Source of the DNA: Herbiconiux gentiana
GTDB taxonomy: Bacteria; Actinomycetota; Actinomycetes; Actinomycetales; Microbacteriaceae
DNA: 64,000 bases
Assembly: GCF_024978135.1 (NCBI RefSeq)
Contig: NZ_JANTEZ010000008.1
Location: forward strand, 1-64,000
Direction: 5' to 3'
Every line of letters begins with the position of its first letter. Positions within the stretch are counted from its first letter, which is position 1. The position numbers and the translations under genes are program-made. This document shows, piece after piece, positions 33,462 to 41,385 of the stretch. The notes beneath the pieces are model-generated. The model worked only from the letters and a program-made list of their open reading frames with translations. It made no database searches and was not told the DNA's origin.

Positions 33462-34397
33462 GTGACCTTGACTCCCCCCTCCGACAACCCGTCGGCGCCT
33501 CTGTCGCGTCGCGCCCTGCGCGAGCAGGAGCGGGCTGCCGAGGCGGCGGCGAAGCGCCGACCGGCGCCGGCCACGAGCACCGCGGTGACGACCACCGCGG
33601 TCGCGACCACCGCCGTCGCCGCAACCACGGTCGCCGCCGCCCGGCCCGCCCCCGCCGCTCGGCGCGCCCCGCGCAAGCCACGCTGGCAGGCAGTCGTCGC
33701 CATGTCGTTCGCCGCACTGCTGGCCGCCGCCACCTCGCTCTCGGCGATCGAGACCTCCGACTCCTTCGCGTACACCCCCGAGATCGAGGCGGCGCCCGCT
33801 GCGCAGGAGCTGCTAACGTCCTCCGGAACCGCCGCCTCGGTCTGGCGCGACGGCTATGGTGCCACCACCCCCGAGGAGCTCGCCGCCGCCAAGGCCGCCG
33901 CCCGCGCCGCCGAGGTCGCGGCGAAGGTCGCCTCCATCGGCTTCCGCACCGCCTCGACCTACACGAACAACCCCGACAGCGCCGTGCAGTGGCCCTTCCC
34001 GGTGGGCGTGCCGATCAGCGACGGCTTCGGCCCCCGCTCCTCCCCCGGCGGCATCGGCAGCACCAACCACAAGGGTGTCGACTTCACCCCCGGCCAGGGC
34101 AAGCCCATCTCGGCGGTCGCCTCAGGCGTGGTGCGGCTCGTGAACGGCTCCGACAACGGCGGCCTCGGCGTGTACGTCGTGGTCGACCACGTGATCGACG
34201 GCCAGAACGTCAGCAGCTGGTACGGGCACATGCTCTCCGGCTCACCGGTCGTGTCCGAGGGCCAGGCCGTCGTGGTCGGCCAGCAGCTCGGCTCGGTCGG
34301 CAACACCGGCACCTCCACCGGTGCCCACCTGCACCTCGAGATCCACCTCGACGAGACCCCCGTCGACCCCATCGCCTGGCTGACCGCGCACAACTAG
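33462..34397 (+). CDS. M23 (LytM-type) cell-wall endopeptidase
   Basis: A 311-residue protein. A basic, Ala/Thr/Val-rich cytoplasmic N terminus of about 75 residues precedes one membrane segment (about 76-95). The C-terminal M23 metallopeptidase domain (about 190-311) has zinc ligands HKGVDF (His and Asp) and HLHLEIH. Such enzymes cut peptide cross-links in peptidoglycan. The N-terminal half contains TAVTTTAVATTAVAATTVAA, a low-complexity repeat. Start GTG 33462. Confidence 0.88.
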   Translation: MTLTPPSDNPSAPLSRRALREQERAAEAAAKRRPAPATSTAVTTTAVATTAVAATTVAAARPAPAARRAPRKPRWQAVVAMSFAALLAAATSLSAIETSDSFAYTPEIEAAPAAQELLTSSGTAASVWRDGYGATTPEELAAAKAAARAAEVAAKVASIGFRTASTYTNNPDSAVQWPFPVGVPISDGFGPRSSPGGIGSTNHKGVDFTPGQGKPISAVASGVVRLVNGSDNGGLGVYVVVDHVIDGQNVSSWYGHMLSGSPVVSEGQAVVVGQQLGSVGNTGTSTGAHLHLEIHLDETPVDPIAWLTAHN

Positions 34398-34448
34398 CGC
34401 CCGAGGCAGCAGACTGGGGTCACCTCCCCGATCGGAACGAGCACGCCC

Positions 34449-35624
34449 ATGACCGAAACCGTCGACGCCCGTGTGGCCGTCTACATCGACTTCGACAACA
34501 TCATCATCTCGCGCTACGACCAGGTGCACGGTCGCAGCCAGTTCATGCGTGACAAGTCGCGTGGCTTCGGCGGCGGCGACGCCGAGAACTCCGAGAAGCT
34601 GCGCCGCGCCACCGTCGACATCGGAGCGGTGATCGACTTCGCCTCCTCCTTCGGCACCCTGGTGCTCACCCGCGCCTACGCCGACTGGTCGGCATCGGTG
34701 AACGCCGATTACCGCGGCCAGCTCGTGGGGCGCGCTGTCGACCTGGTGCAGCTGTTCCCGGCGGCGGCCTACGCGAAGAACGGCGCGGACATCCGCCTCG
34801 CCGTCGACGCCATCGAGGACATGTTCCGCCTGCCCGACCTCACCCACGTGGTGATCGTCGCTGGCGACTCCGACTACATCGCGCTGGCACAGCGCTGCAA
34901 GCGCCTCGGCCGCTACGTCGTCGGCATCGGCGTCGCCGGGTCGACGAGCCGCTCGCTGGCCGCGGCCTGCGACGAGTTCGCCACCTACGACGCCCTGCCG
35001 GGCGTGAAGCCGGTGCCCGAGTTGGAGCCTGCAGCGGCGCCGGCGGCGAACGAGGCCTCCTCACGCTCGTCGGGCGGCTCCCGTCGGGGCCGCAAGAGCG
35101 CCGCCCCCGTCGAGGCCGCCGCGTCGGACGACACAGCCGACGCCACCGAGAGCACCGAGAGCACCGAGACGACCTCTGGTTCAGCGACCGCCGCCGCCGA
35201 GGCGGCCACCGACGCCGTGGCGACCGACGTGGCCGCCGCCGAGCGCCTGCTGCAGGATGCGCTCGAGCAGGTCGCACCCCCGGCCGCCAAGAAGCGCGGC
35301 CCGCGGCGCGCGAAGTACCCGCCCGAGATCATCGAGGACGAGCCGGAGACCGAGCCCGAACCCGAGCCCGAGGACCCTCAGGCCCTCGCCTCGAGCCTGC
35401 TCGAGCGCGCCCTGCGACTCGGCCACGAGAAGGACGACGACGAGTGGCTGCACAGCTCGCTCGTGAAGACGCAGATGAAGCGCATGGACCCGTCGTTCAG
35501 CGAGAAGGCCCTCGGCTTCCGCTCGTTCAGCGATTTCCTGAAGTCGCGCGACGCGATCGCCGAGCTCGACGACTCGTCGACGGCGAACCTGGTGCGCCTC
35601 ACCCCCGCCCTCGCGAACGCGTAG
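34449..35624 (+). CDS. NYN-domain RNase-like protein with C-terminal LOTUS/OST-HTH domain
   Basis: A 391-residue protein. Residues 1-180 are a NYN (PIN-like) nuclease domain with acidic residues in AVYIDFDN (about 10-17), KNGADIRLAVDA and VIVAGDSDY. A disordered acidic linker rich in Ala, Thr, Ser and Glu (about 195-310, ESTESTE, PETEPEPEPED) precedes a winged-helix LOTUS-like domain (LLERALRLGHEKDDDEWLHSSLVKTQMKRMDPSFSEKALGFRSFSDFLKS). The NYN-LOTUS pairing is known in bacterial and eukaryotic RNA-binding proteins and suggests RNA cleavage or surveillance. The target is unknown. Confidence 0.87.
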   Translation: MTETVDARVAVYIDFDNIIISRYDQVHGRSQFMRDKSRGFGGGDAENSEKLRRATVDIGAVIDFASSFGTLVLTRAYADWSASVNADYRGQLVGRAVDLVQLFPAAAYAKNGADIRLAVDAIEDMFRLPDLTHVVIVAGDSDYIALAQRCKRLGRYVVGIGVAGSTSRSLAAACDEFATYDALPGVKPVPELEPAAAPAANEASSRSSGGSRRGRKSAAPVEAAASDDTADATESTESTETTSGSATAAAEAATDAVATDVAAAERLLQDALEQVAPPAAKKRGPRRAKYPPEIIEDEPETEPEPEPEDPQALASSLLERALRLGHEKDDDEWLHSSLVKTQMKRMDPSFSEKALGFRSFSDFLKSRDAIAELDDSSTANLVRLTPALANA

Positions 35625-35643
35625 TCGCGAGCGGCACGAACGA

Positions 35644-35679
35644 AGAAGGGCCCCGACGCCGAAGCGTCGGGGCCCTTCT
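35644..35679. terminator. Bidirectional terminator, perfect 16-bp stem
   Basis: AGAAGGGCCCCGACGC (35644-35659) pairs fully with 35664-35679 around a CGAA loop. The A-rich and T-rich ends serve both strands, between the NYN gene and the opposite dioxygenase gene. Confidence 0.9.
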
Positions 35680-35692
35680 CGGTGGACGGGGC

Positions 35693-36478
35693 CTACGCCT
35701 CGCTCATCACCGCCTTCTCGGCCTGGCCGCGCGCCGCGAGGGCGGCGGCACGGGCGGCGATACGACGGGTCTGCTCGGCCTGGCCGGCGTCGAGCACGTC
35801 CTGCTCGACCTCGACGCTCGGCACGTGCTCCTGGCCGTTGTACTTCGCGATGTACTCGTCGAGCTGAGGGCCCGACTCCCACGACGTGATCAGGCAGTAG
35901 CGGGGCTCGGTGCCGTAGTGGGCGGCCGCGTGCCAGAGGCGCTGCGTGTCGACGATCAGCTGCGCGCCGGCGGGAAGAGCGATGCGCACCTCGCCCTCGG
36001 GGTCGGTGCGGTTGTGCCGCAGCACGAAGTAGCTGTCCTTGTCGTCGGTGAGGTTGAAGAATCCGCGCACGACCCAGCCGGTGCCGTCGGGGTTCAGACG
36101 GTTGTTGTCGTCCTGGTGCAGGTTGTACAGGGCGTCGGCGTACGTGTTCGGCTGGAGCTCGATCACGCGGCAGCGGCCGACGTTCGCGCCCGGCTCCTGG
36201 GCGCGCTCGGTCAGGGTCGGGGCGATCTCGGTCTGCGAGTCGATCCAGACGCCGTCCTTGTCGGTGCGCGGCGGCTTGTGGTTCCAGAACCCGTTGCACT
36301 CGATCTCGCCCTTGGCGCTGGCGAGCGGAGCGAAGCGGGTGTCACCGGAGGACTTCCAGTCGACGTACTCGATGTCGAGCCACTCCTTGGGGTCGATCTC
36401 CTTGTTGTAGCGGTCGAGAACCACGTAGCCGGTCTCTTCGAGAGCGGCGGACTTGATGTAACCCATGACGCGAATCAT
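35693..36478 (-). CDS. Putative Fe(II)/2-oxoglutarate-dependent dioxygenase with an iron box
   Basis: A protein of about 261 residues with no exact family recognised. The segment ALYNLHQDDNNRLN gives an HxD pair, and VDTQRLWHAAAHYGTEPRYCLITSW gives a distal His and an Arg at the spacing of double-stranded beta-helix Fe(II)/2-oxoglutarate oxygenases (phytanoyl-CoA hydroxylase-like). The C-terminal 45 residues are a helical Ala/Glu/Arg tail. ATG 36478 is 1 nt from AAAGGA; ATG 36466 is an alternative, and GTG 36502 a longer reading. An iron box at 36520-36533 lies just upstream, so iron should repress it. Assignment is from motif spacing only. Confidence 0.6.
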   Translation of the reverse strand: MIRVMGYIKSAALEETGYVVLDRYNKEIDPKEWLDIEYVDWKSSGDTRFAPLASAKGEIECNGFWNHKPPRTDKDGVWIDSQTEIAPTLTERAQEPGANVGRCRVIELQPNTYADALYNLHQDDNNRLNPDGTGWVVRGFFNLTDDKDSYFVLRHNRTDPEGEVRIALPAGAQLIVDTQRLWHAAAHYGTEPRYCLITSWESGPQLDEYIAKYNGQEHVPSVEVEQDVLDAGQAEQTRRIAARAAALAARGQAEKAVMSEA

Positions 36479-36519
36479 GTCCTTTCGTCGGAGGGCCAGC
36501 ACGTTTTAACAGGCCCAAC

Positions 36520-36533
36520 TTAGGCAAGGCTAA
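36520..36533. promoter_or_regulatory. Iron box C (DtxR/IdeR-type)
   Basis: TTAGGCAAGGCTAA is a perfect TTAG-N6-CTAA core, 41 bp upstream of ATG 36478 on the minus strand. Confidence 0.7.
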
Positions 36534-36616
36534 CATCCGGCTCCTGCGAGCGCCCGACGACTCTGCACAGATGTGCAGATCAGGCACCATCGGCCGGTGT
36601 CGACAGCCACTGCGGG

Positions 36617-36630
36617 TTAGGTTAGCGACC
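36617..36630. promoter_or_regulatory. Partial iron box D before the membrane hydrolase gene
   Basis: TTAGGTTAGCGACC keeps the left half of the DtxR/IdeR consensus (TTAGGTTAG) but not the right CTAA. It lies 25 bp before ATG 36655. Confidence 0.4.
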
Positions 36631-36654
36631 AGTCACTACCGTGAAGGAACAGCA

Positions 36655-38505
36655 ATGAAGCACATCACACCGCGCCGCAACGCGCTCTGGCTGGCGATCG
36701 CCCTCGCCCTCTGCCTGATCTCCGCCGTCGGAGCCTCCCTCGTCCAGACCTCCGGCGGCCACGTGGCCGTGAAGGACCTGCGCTGGGAGACCTCCTCGGG
36801 CGAGACCCTGAGCGCCCTGCTCTTCAAGCCCGACACCGCGACCGCCGACGACAAGGCACCCGCCATCGTCGTCAGCCACGGCTGGTGGAACAACCGCGAG
36901 ATGCAGGACGCCAACTACGTCGAGCTCGCCCGCCGCGGCTACGTCGTGGTCTCGATCGACATGTACGGCCACGGCAACTCCGAACCGCTCGCGAACGAGG
37001 CCATCCCCGTGAACGGCACCGGCATGTACGACGCCGTCAAGCTGGTCGCCGACCTGCCCTACGTCGACACCGACCGCATCGGCATCACCGGGCACTCCAA
37101 CGGAGCGCGCGCCGCCAACTACAGCGTGGTCGCCGACAACGAGGCTCCCACCCCGCTGATCTCCTCGGTGCTGCTGGTCGACAACGAGGCGTTCTACGCC
37201 GACGCCGACGGCGAGTACACGAACATCTACGGCAGCCGCGACGTCGGTCTCGTCGCCGACCAGTACGACGAGTTCTTCTTCCGCAGCTACGACGCGAACG
37301 GGGTGGCGCTCACCGCACCGCGTGACTTCGTCGGCACACCGAACGCCCAGTCCTTCCTGAACTTCGGCGTCGACCCGGCCACCGCCGGCGAGACCCGCGA
37401 GGCCGGCACGTTCTATACCGAGTCGGTCGACGGCACGGATGCTCGGCGGATCCTCTACACGCCGGCCCAGACCCACCCGTGGGGCCCGTTCTCGAAGCAG
37501 ACCACGAGCGACGTCATCGCCTACTTCGACGCCACCCTCGGAGCGCCCGACGCCATCGACCCCGGCGCCCAGGTCTGGCAGTGGAAGGAGTTCTTCAACG
37601 CCCTCGGACTCGTGGGCTTCGGCATCTTCCTCGTGGCCTTCGCCCGGGCCCTGCTCGGCACCCGCGCCTTCGCGGGCCTGCGTCGCACCGAGCTGCCCGA
37701 CGCGAAGCCGCTGAACCGCACCGGTCTCGTCTGGTTCTGGGGTTCGATGGTCGTCTCGGCGCTGATCTCGGGGGTGACCTACGTGGCCCTGTCGCAGAGC
37801 GACGCGATCGGCACGCTCGCCTTCAACTCGGCCCCCTCGCTGTTCCCCCAGGGCGCGGTGTTCTTCATCGCCCTGTGGGCCGCGATCAACGGTGGTGCCG
37901 CCCTCCTGATCATGGCGGTCTCGTGGTTCGCCGTCGGCCGCAGGACGGGGCTCGACCTGCGTGCCGCGGGCATGCTGCCGGGCTGGAAGAAGTTCTTCCA
38001 GGCCGTCCTGCTCGGCCTCGTCGTGGTGGTCGCCGCGTTCGGCATCGTCGCCGTGGTCGACTACTTCTTCACCACTGACTTCCGCCTCTGGGTGCTCGCG
38101 GTGAAGTGGTTCACGCCCGACAAGATCCCGCTGGCCCTGCTGGTGCTGCCGTTCTTCCTGCTCTACTTCTTCGCCAACTCGGTCGCGGTGAACGTGTTCA
38201 ACCGCTTCACCCTCGGCGGGCGCGAATGGGTCAACACGGCCGTGCTCGCCCTGTTCAACGCCCTCGCCCCGATCGTGCTGGTCGTGGTGCAGTACACGGT
38301 GTTCTTCAGCAGCGGCGAGCTGGTGCCGGGCTTCGGCGGCATCTTCAGCATCTGGCTGTTCCCGGTGATCGTCATCCTCGCGGTGGCCGCCGTCGTGTCG
38401 CGGAAGCTCTACCGCGCGACGGGCAACCCGTACGTCGGCGGGTTCATCATGGCTGCGACCGTGAGCCTGGTCTCGGTGACCAACACGCTGACGGTCACGA
38501 GCTAG
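36655..38505 (+). CDS. Alpha/beta hydrolase fused to a multi-pass membrane domain
   Basis: A 616-residue protein. A signal-anchor helix (about 10-32) is followed by an extracytoplasmic alpha/beta hydrolase domain (about 40-300) with IVVSHGWWNN, the nucleophile Ser148 in GHSNGARA, and HPWGPF near its end. Then come about eight membrane helices (from about residue 315 to the C terminus) with loops such as LRAAGMLPGWKKFF. ATG 36655 has AAGGA upstream. It may act on a lipid or exported ester; the substrate is unknown. The region upstream holds iron box C and the half-box D, so it may belong to the iron regulon. Confidence 0.75.
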   Translation: MKHITPRRNALWLAIALALCLISAVGASLVQTSGGHVAVKDLRWETSSGETLSALLFKPDTATADDKAPAIVVSHGWWNNREMQDANYVELARRGYVVVSIDMYGHGNSEPLANEAIPVNGTGMYDAVKLVADLPYVDTDRIGITGHSNGARAANYSVVADNEAPTPLISSVLLVDNEAFYADADGEYTNIYGSRDVGLVADQYDEFFFRSYDANGVALTAPRDFVGTPNAQSFLNFGVDPATAGETREAGTFYTESVDGTDARRILYTPAQTHPWGPFSKQTTSDVIAYFDATLGAPDAIDPGAQVWQWKEFFNALGLVGFGIFLVAFARALLGTRAFAGLRRTELPDAKPLNRTGLVWFWGSMVVSALISGVTYVALSQSDAIGTLAFNSAPSLFPQGAVFFIALWAAINGGAALLIMAVSWFAVGRRTGLDLRAAGMLPGWKKFFQAVLLGLVVVVAAFGIVAVVDYFFTTDFRLWVLAVKWFTPDKIPLALLVLPFFLLYFFANSVAVNVFNRFTLGGREWVNTAVLALFNALAPIVLVVVQYTVFFSSGELVPGFGGIFSIWLFPVIVILAVAAVVSRKLYRATGNPYVGGFIMAATVSLVSVTNTLTVTS

Positions 38506-38539
38506 CGCGGAGGCGCATCCGCCCGCCCGGAGCTAGCTC
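38499..38539. terminator. Dyad spanning both stop codons of a convergent pair
   Basis: GAGCTAGC (38499-38506) and GCTAGCTC (38532-38539) are perfect inverted arms. They hold the TAG stops of the membrane hydrolase gene and the opposite TetR gene. An inner GCGG/CCGC adds pairing. No U tract. Confidence 0.45.
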
Positions 38540-39036
38540 AGCAGCTCGATGCCGAGGGCGGTGGACACCACCAGGCGGGCGCCGCGGGCGAACATCTCGT
38601 TCACCTCGTCGGCGCTCGCCCCGGTGAGCTCGCGGCTCAGCTCGAGCGATCGGCTGAAGCGGGCCGCCACCACGGTCCTGATCTCGGGATGCGTGGCCGA
38701 CGCCGCCCAGGCCTGCAGCTGGAAGCGCAGCAGATCGGCCTCGGCGATGGTGTGCCTGAAGGCGTACCCGATGTCGTCGAGGGTTCCCGGATGCCCGGCG
38801 GCGGCCCTCTCGGCGAGCCGCGCCCTGGCGTTCTGCTCGATCAGGTCGTAGCAGAGCTCGACGCAGGCGATGAAGAGGCCGGTCTTGCTGCCGAACAGCT
38901 TGAAGAGGTAGGGCTGCGAGACGCCGAGCGCCTCGGCCACCACGCCGACAGGGGTGCCGTCATAGCCGCCGCGCGCGAACTGCGTCATGGCCTCGCGGGC
39001 CGCCTCCGAGCGTCGCGCCTCGGCCGTGCTTCTCAT
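38533..39036 (-). CDS. TetR-family transcriptional regulator
   Basis: A 167-residue regulator. The N-terminal HTH is clear: REAMTQFARGGYDGTPVGVVAEALGVSQPYLFKLFGSKTGLF. The ligand-binding part is helical and short for the family. ATG 39036 lies 6 nt after TACGGT, suggesting a leaderless transcript. It is divergent from the DUF262 gene with a 128-bp spacer, so it may regulate that gene, itself, or an unlinked efflux gene. The ligand is unknown. Confidence 0.9.
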   Translation of the reverse strand: MRSTAEARRSEAAREAMTQFARGGYDGTPVGVVAEALGVSQPYLFKLFGSKTGLFIACVELCYDLIEQNARARLAERAAAGHPGTLDDIGYAFRHTIAEADLLRFQLQAWAASATHPEIRTVVAARFSRSLELSRELTGASADEVNEMFARGARLVVSTALGIELLS

Positions 39037-39042
39037 GATGCG

Positions 39043-39048
39043 ACCGTA
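39043..39048 (-). promoter_or_regulatory. -10 hexamer TACGGT, leaderless geometry
   Basis: On the minus strand TACGGT ends 6 nt before the ATG of the TetR gene. Confidence 0.5.
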
Positions 39049-39164
39049 ACGCACGCACCCTGAGCGGCGCCCCGCCGCGGTGTCGCAACCGCGGGCGGGC
39101 CGGGCGCATCCCGTAAGCTCGATTGCTGCGCAGCACGGCGATCCGAGAGGCGAAGCGAACACAC

Positions 39165-41282
39165 ATGGTCACTGCTACGAACGTCGAGGCGACCGCGGTC
39201 AACACCATCGCCTGGCTCTCCGACCCCGCGACGACGATCGTGGTGCCGGTCTATCAGCGCCAGTACCGGTGGGACATCGGGGGCTGCGAGCAGCTGCTCG
39301 GCGACATCCGGTCGGTGGCGCGCAGCGACGACGGGCAGACCCACTTCATCGGCTCCATCCTGAGCACCGCGAACACCGCCGACACCTCGGACACCGCCGA
39401 CGCCTCGAGCACCGCCGACACCTCGGACACCGAAGGCACCGTGGCGTCGGGCGACGACGCCGCCCTCGTGCTGATCGACGGGCAGCAGCGCATCACCACG
39501 CTGATGCTGCTGATCGCCGCCCTGCACCACACGGTGCGTCACGAGCAGCCGGAACTGGCGGCGGAGCTCGAGCGGGTGCTCGTGCGGGAGACGGCGGCAG
39601 GCGCATCCGGAAGCCTGCGCACGAAGCTGCGGCCGCACCGGGCGTGGGCCGAGGTCTTCGAGAGCGTCGTGCTCGACCGTCGCGGGGCGGGCGAGGAGCT
39701 GCGGGAGTCGCGGTTCGACGACAACTACGCCTTCTTCCGCAGCCAGGTGCGGGTCGAGGAGGTGCCGCTGATCTGGCGCGGGCTGCAGAAGCTCGAGCAC
39801 GTGGCCATCACGCTCGGCGCCGACGCGAACGCGCAGCAGATCTTCGAGAGCCTGAACTCCACGGGTGAGCCGCTGCGCGACCACGAGCTCATCCACAACT
39901 ACGTGCTGATGGGGCTCTCGCACGCCGAGCAGAGCGAGATCGAGCGCGAGTACTGGCTGCCGATCGAGCAGAACACCGGCGAGTCGATCGCGAGCTTCTG
40001 GCGCCACTACCTCGTGATGCGAACCGGTCGCGAGGTCGTGGTCGCGGGCGAGCGGGGGGTCTACGACGCGTTCCGGCAGGAGTTCCCGCGGCTCGACCTC
40101 GCCACACTGCGGCGGCACGCGGCGGAGTGGCGCGAGTACTCGGCGGCCTATCGGGTGCTGCTCGACCCGTCGCAGGAGGGCGACCCGGTCGTCGCCCGGC
40201 AGCTCGGCTGGCTGAACACCTTCGGTCGGGGGCTGTACCCGCTCGTCATGCGCGCCTATCACGACCTCGTGCGGGGGCAGACCTCGGCAGAGGCGTTCGT
40301 GGCGCTGGCCGAGATGCTGCAGTCGTTGCAGCTGAGGCGCATCGTGGTGGGGCTGACGAACGAGCGGCTCGTGGCTCGGCTGTGCCGAGCGCGCGCCGAG
40401 GGCGACGAGAGTCTGGTGCGGGCGCTGTCGCGCATCACTCCGTCGGATGAGCGGGTGAAGGTGGGGCTGAAGTACACCGAGCTGCCGCACGCCGCGTACG
40501 TGCTCGGGCGGCTCTCGGGTGCAGCCGGTCTCGATGGTCTCGATGGTCTGGGCGGTCTCGGCGGTCTGGTGCTCGAGCACGTCGCGCCGCTGGCGCCCGG
40601 CGACGGCTGGAGCGGCGACGGGGTGCGCACGTGGGCCGACTACGGCGACGACGAGCAGAACAGCGCCCGCGCCCTGGCCCAGACGCTCGGCAACCTGACC
40701 CTGCTCGAGGAGCCGCTGGCCGAGCGGGCGTTCGACGAGTCGTTCCCGGCCAAGCGGCCGCTGTACGCCGCGAGCGAGGTGCCGCTCACCGCCGAGCTCG
40801 CGTCGGTGGAGTCGTGGGGCACGGCGGCGATCGCGGCGCGCACGGTGGAGCTGACGAGGCGCTTCCTCGACGTCTGGCGGCGACCCGGCACCGCGTTGAT
40901 CGACGACGACAACCTCACGCCCATCCTCGACGCGGTGCGCCGCCGGGGCTGGCCGCGCGGCTGGGAGCGTGAATACGAGTACGTCGAGTACCGGGGCGAG
41001 CACTGGGAGGTCTACGACGTCAAGTATCTCTTCAACCGAGTGTTCAAGCGGTTGTGGGCGGATGCGCGCCCGGCGGTGATCGCGTTCAGCGACCGCCGCG
41101 GCGGCCCGATCTACGACGCCCGCGCGTGGACGGGTCACTGGGACGAGCTCGACGAGTCGCACTTCCTCTACCTGGGGTGGGACTCGAAGTACATGCTCAC
41201 CGCCGTGCAGGGTGTGCTCGAGGAGGCGGGGATCGCCTCGGAGGTGTTCGTGAAGTACTCGTACTTCGGCGCGGTGATGTAG
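39165..41282 (+). CDS. DUF262/DUF1524 protein, GmrSD-like restriction nuclease candidate
   Basis: A 705-residue protein. The N-terminal DUF262 domain has PVYQRQYRWD (about 30-39) and LIDGQQRITTL at about 103-113, the ParB-like NTP-hydrolysing motif of GmrS/BrxU-type enzymes. The DUF1524 HNH-like region has LEHVAPL at about 470 and LGNLTLLEEP at about 507; the usual downstream Asn-rich sequence is replaced by LAERAFDESFPAKRPLY. A C-terminal domain of about 100 residues (YVEYRGEHWEVYDVKYLFNRV, FLYLGWDSKYMLTAV) is not recognised. Two in-frame tandem repeats are inserted: TADTSD units just before DGQQR, and GLD/GLG units just before LEHVAP. Known relatives cut modified phage DNA, so an anti-phage role is likely but unproven. 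Confidence 0.82.
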   Translation: MVTATNVEATAVNTIAWLSDPATTIVVPVYQRQYRWDIGGCEQLLGDIRSVARSDDGQTHFIGSILSTANTADTSDTADASSTADTSDTEGTVASGDDAALVLIDGQQRITTLMLLIAALHHTVRHEQPELAAELERVLVRETAAGASGSLRTKLRPHRAWAEVFESVVLDRRGAGEELRESRFDDNYAFFRSQVRVEEVPLIWRGLQKLEHVAITLGADANAQQIFESLNSTGEPLRDHELIHNYVLMGLSHAEQSEIEREYWLPIEQNTGESIASFWRHYLVMRTGREVVVAGERGVYDAFRQEFPRLDLATLRRHAAEWREYSAAYRVLLDPSQEGDPVVARQLGWLNTFGRGLYPLVMRAYHDLVRGQTSAEAFVALAEMLQSLQLRRIVVGLTNERLVARLCRARAEGDESLVRALSRITPSDERVKVGLKYTELPHAAYVLGRLSGAAGLDGLDGLGGLGGLVLEHVAPLAPGDGWSGDGVRTWADYGDDEQNSARALAQTLGNLTLLEEPLAERAFDESFPAKRPLYAASEVPLTAELASVESWGTAAIAARTVELTRRFLDVWRRPGTALIDDDNLTPILDAVRRRGWPRGWEREYEYVEYRGEHWEVYDVKYLFNRVFKRLWADARPAVIAFSDRRGGPIYDARAWTGHWDELDESHFLYLGWDSKYMLTAVQGVLEEAGIASEVFVKYSYFGAVM
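39375..39428. repeat. 18-bp tandem repeat, three units, in the DUF262 gene
   Basis: Units at 39375-39392, 39393-39410 and 39411-39428 encode TADTSD, TADASS and TADTSD. Units 1 and 3 are identical. They lie about 30 residues before the DGQQR motif. Confidence 0.9.
40527..40568. repeat. 9-bp tandem repeat, over four units, in the DUF262 gene
   Basis: GGTCTCGAT twice, then GGTCTGGGC, GGTCTCGGC and a partial unit. It encodes GLDGLDGLGGLGGL just before the HNH-like His. Confidence 0.9.
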
Positions 41283-41385
41283 CGGGTTCTCGGTGTTCAC
41301 GGATGCTCTGCTGGGCTGATCCACACGAAGCCCGGCCAGGATCGATGGAAGACACCGCCCGACCTCACCCGACCGGAAGGCCCCC

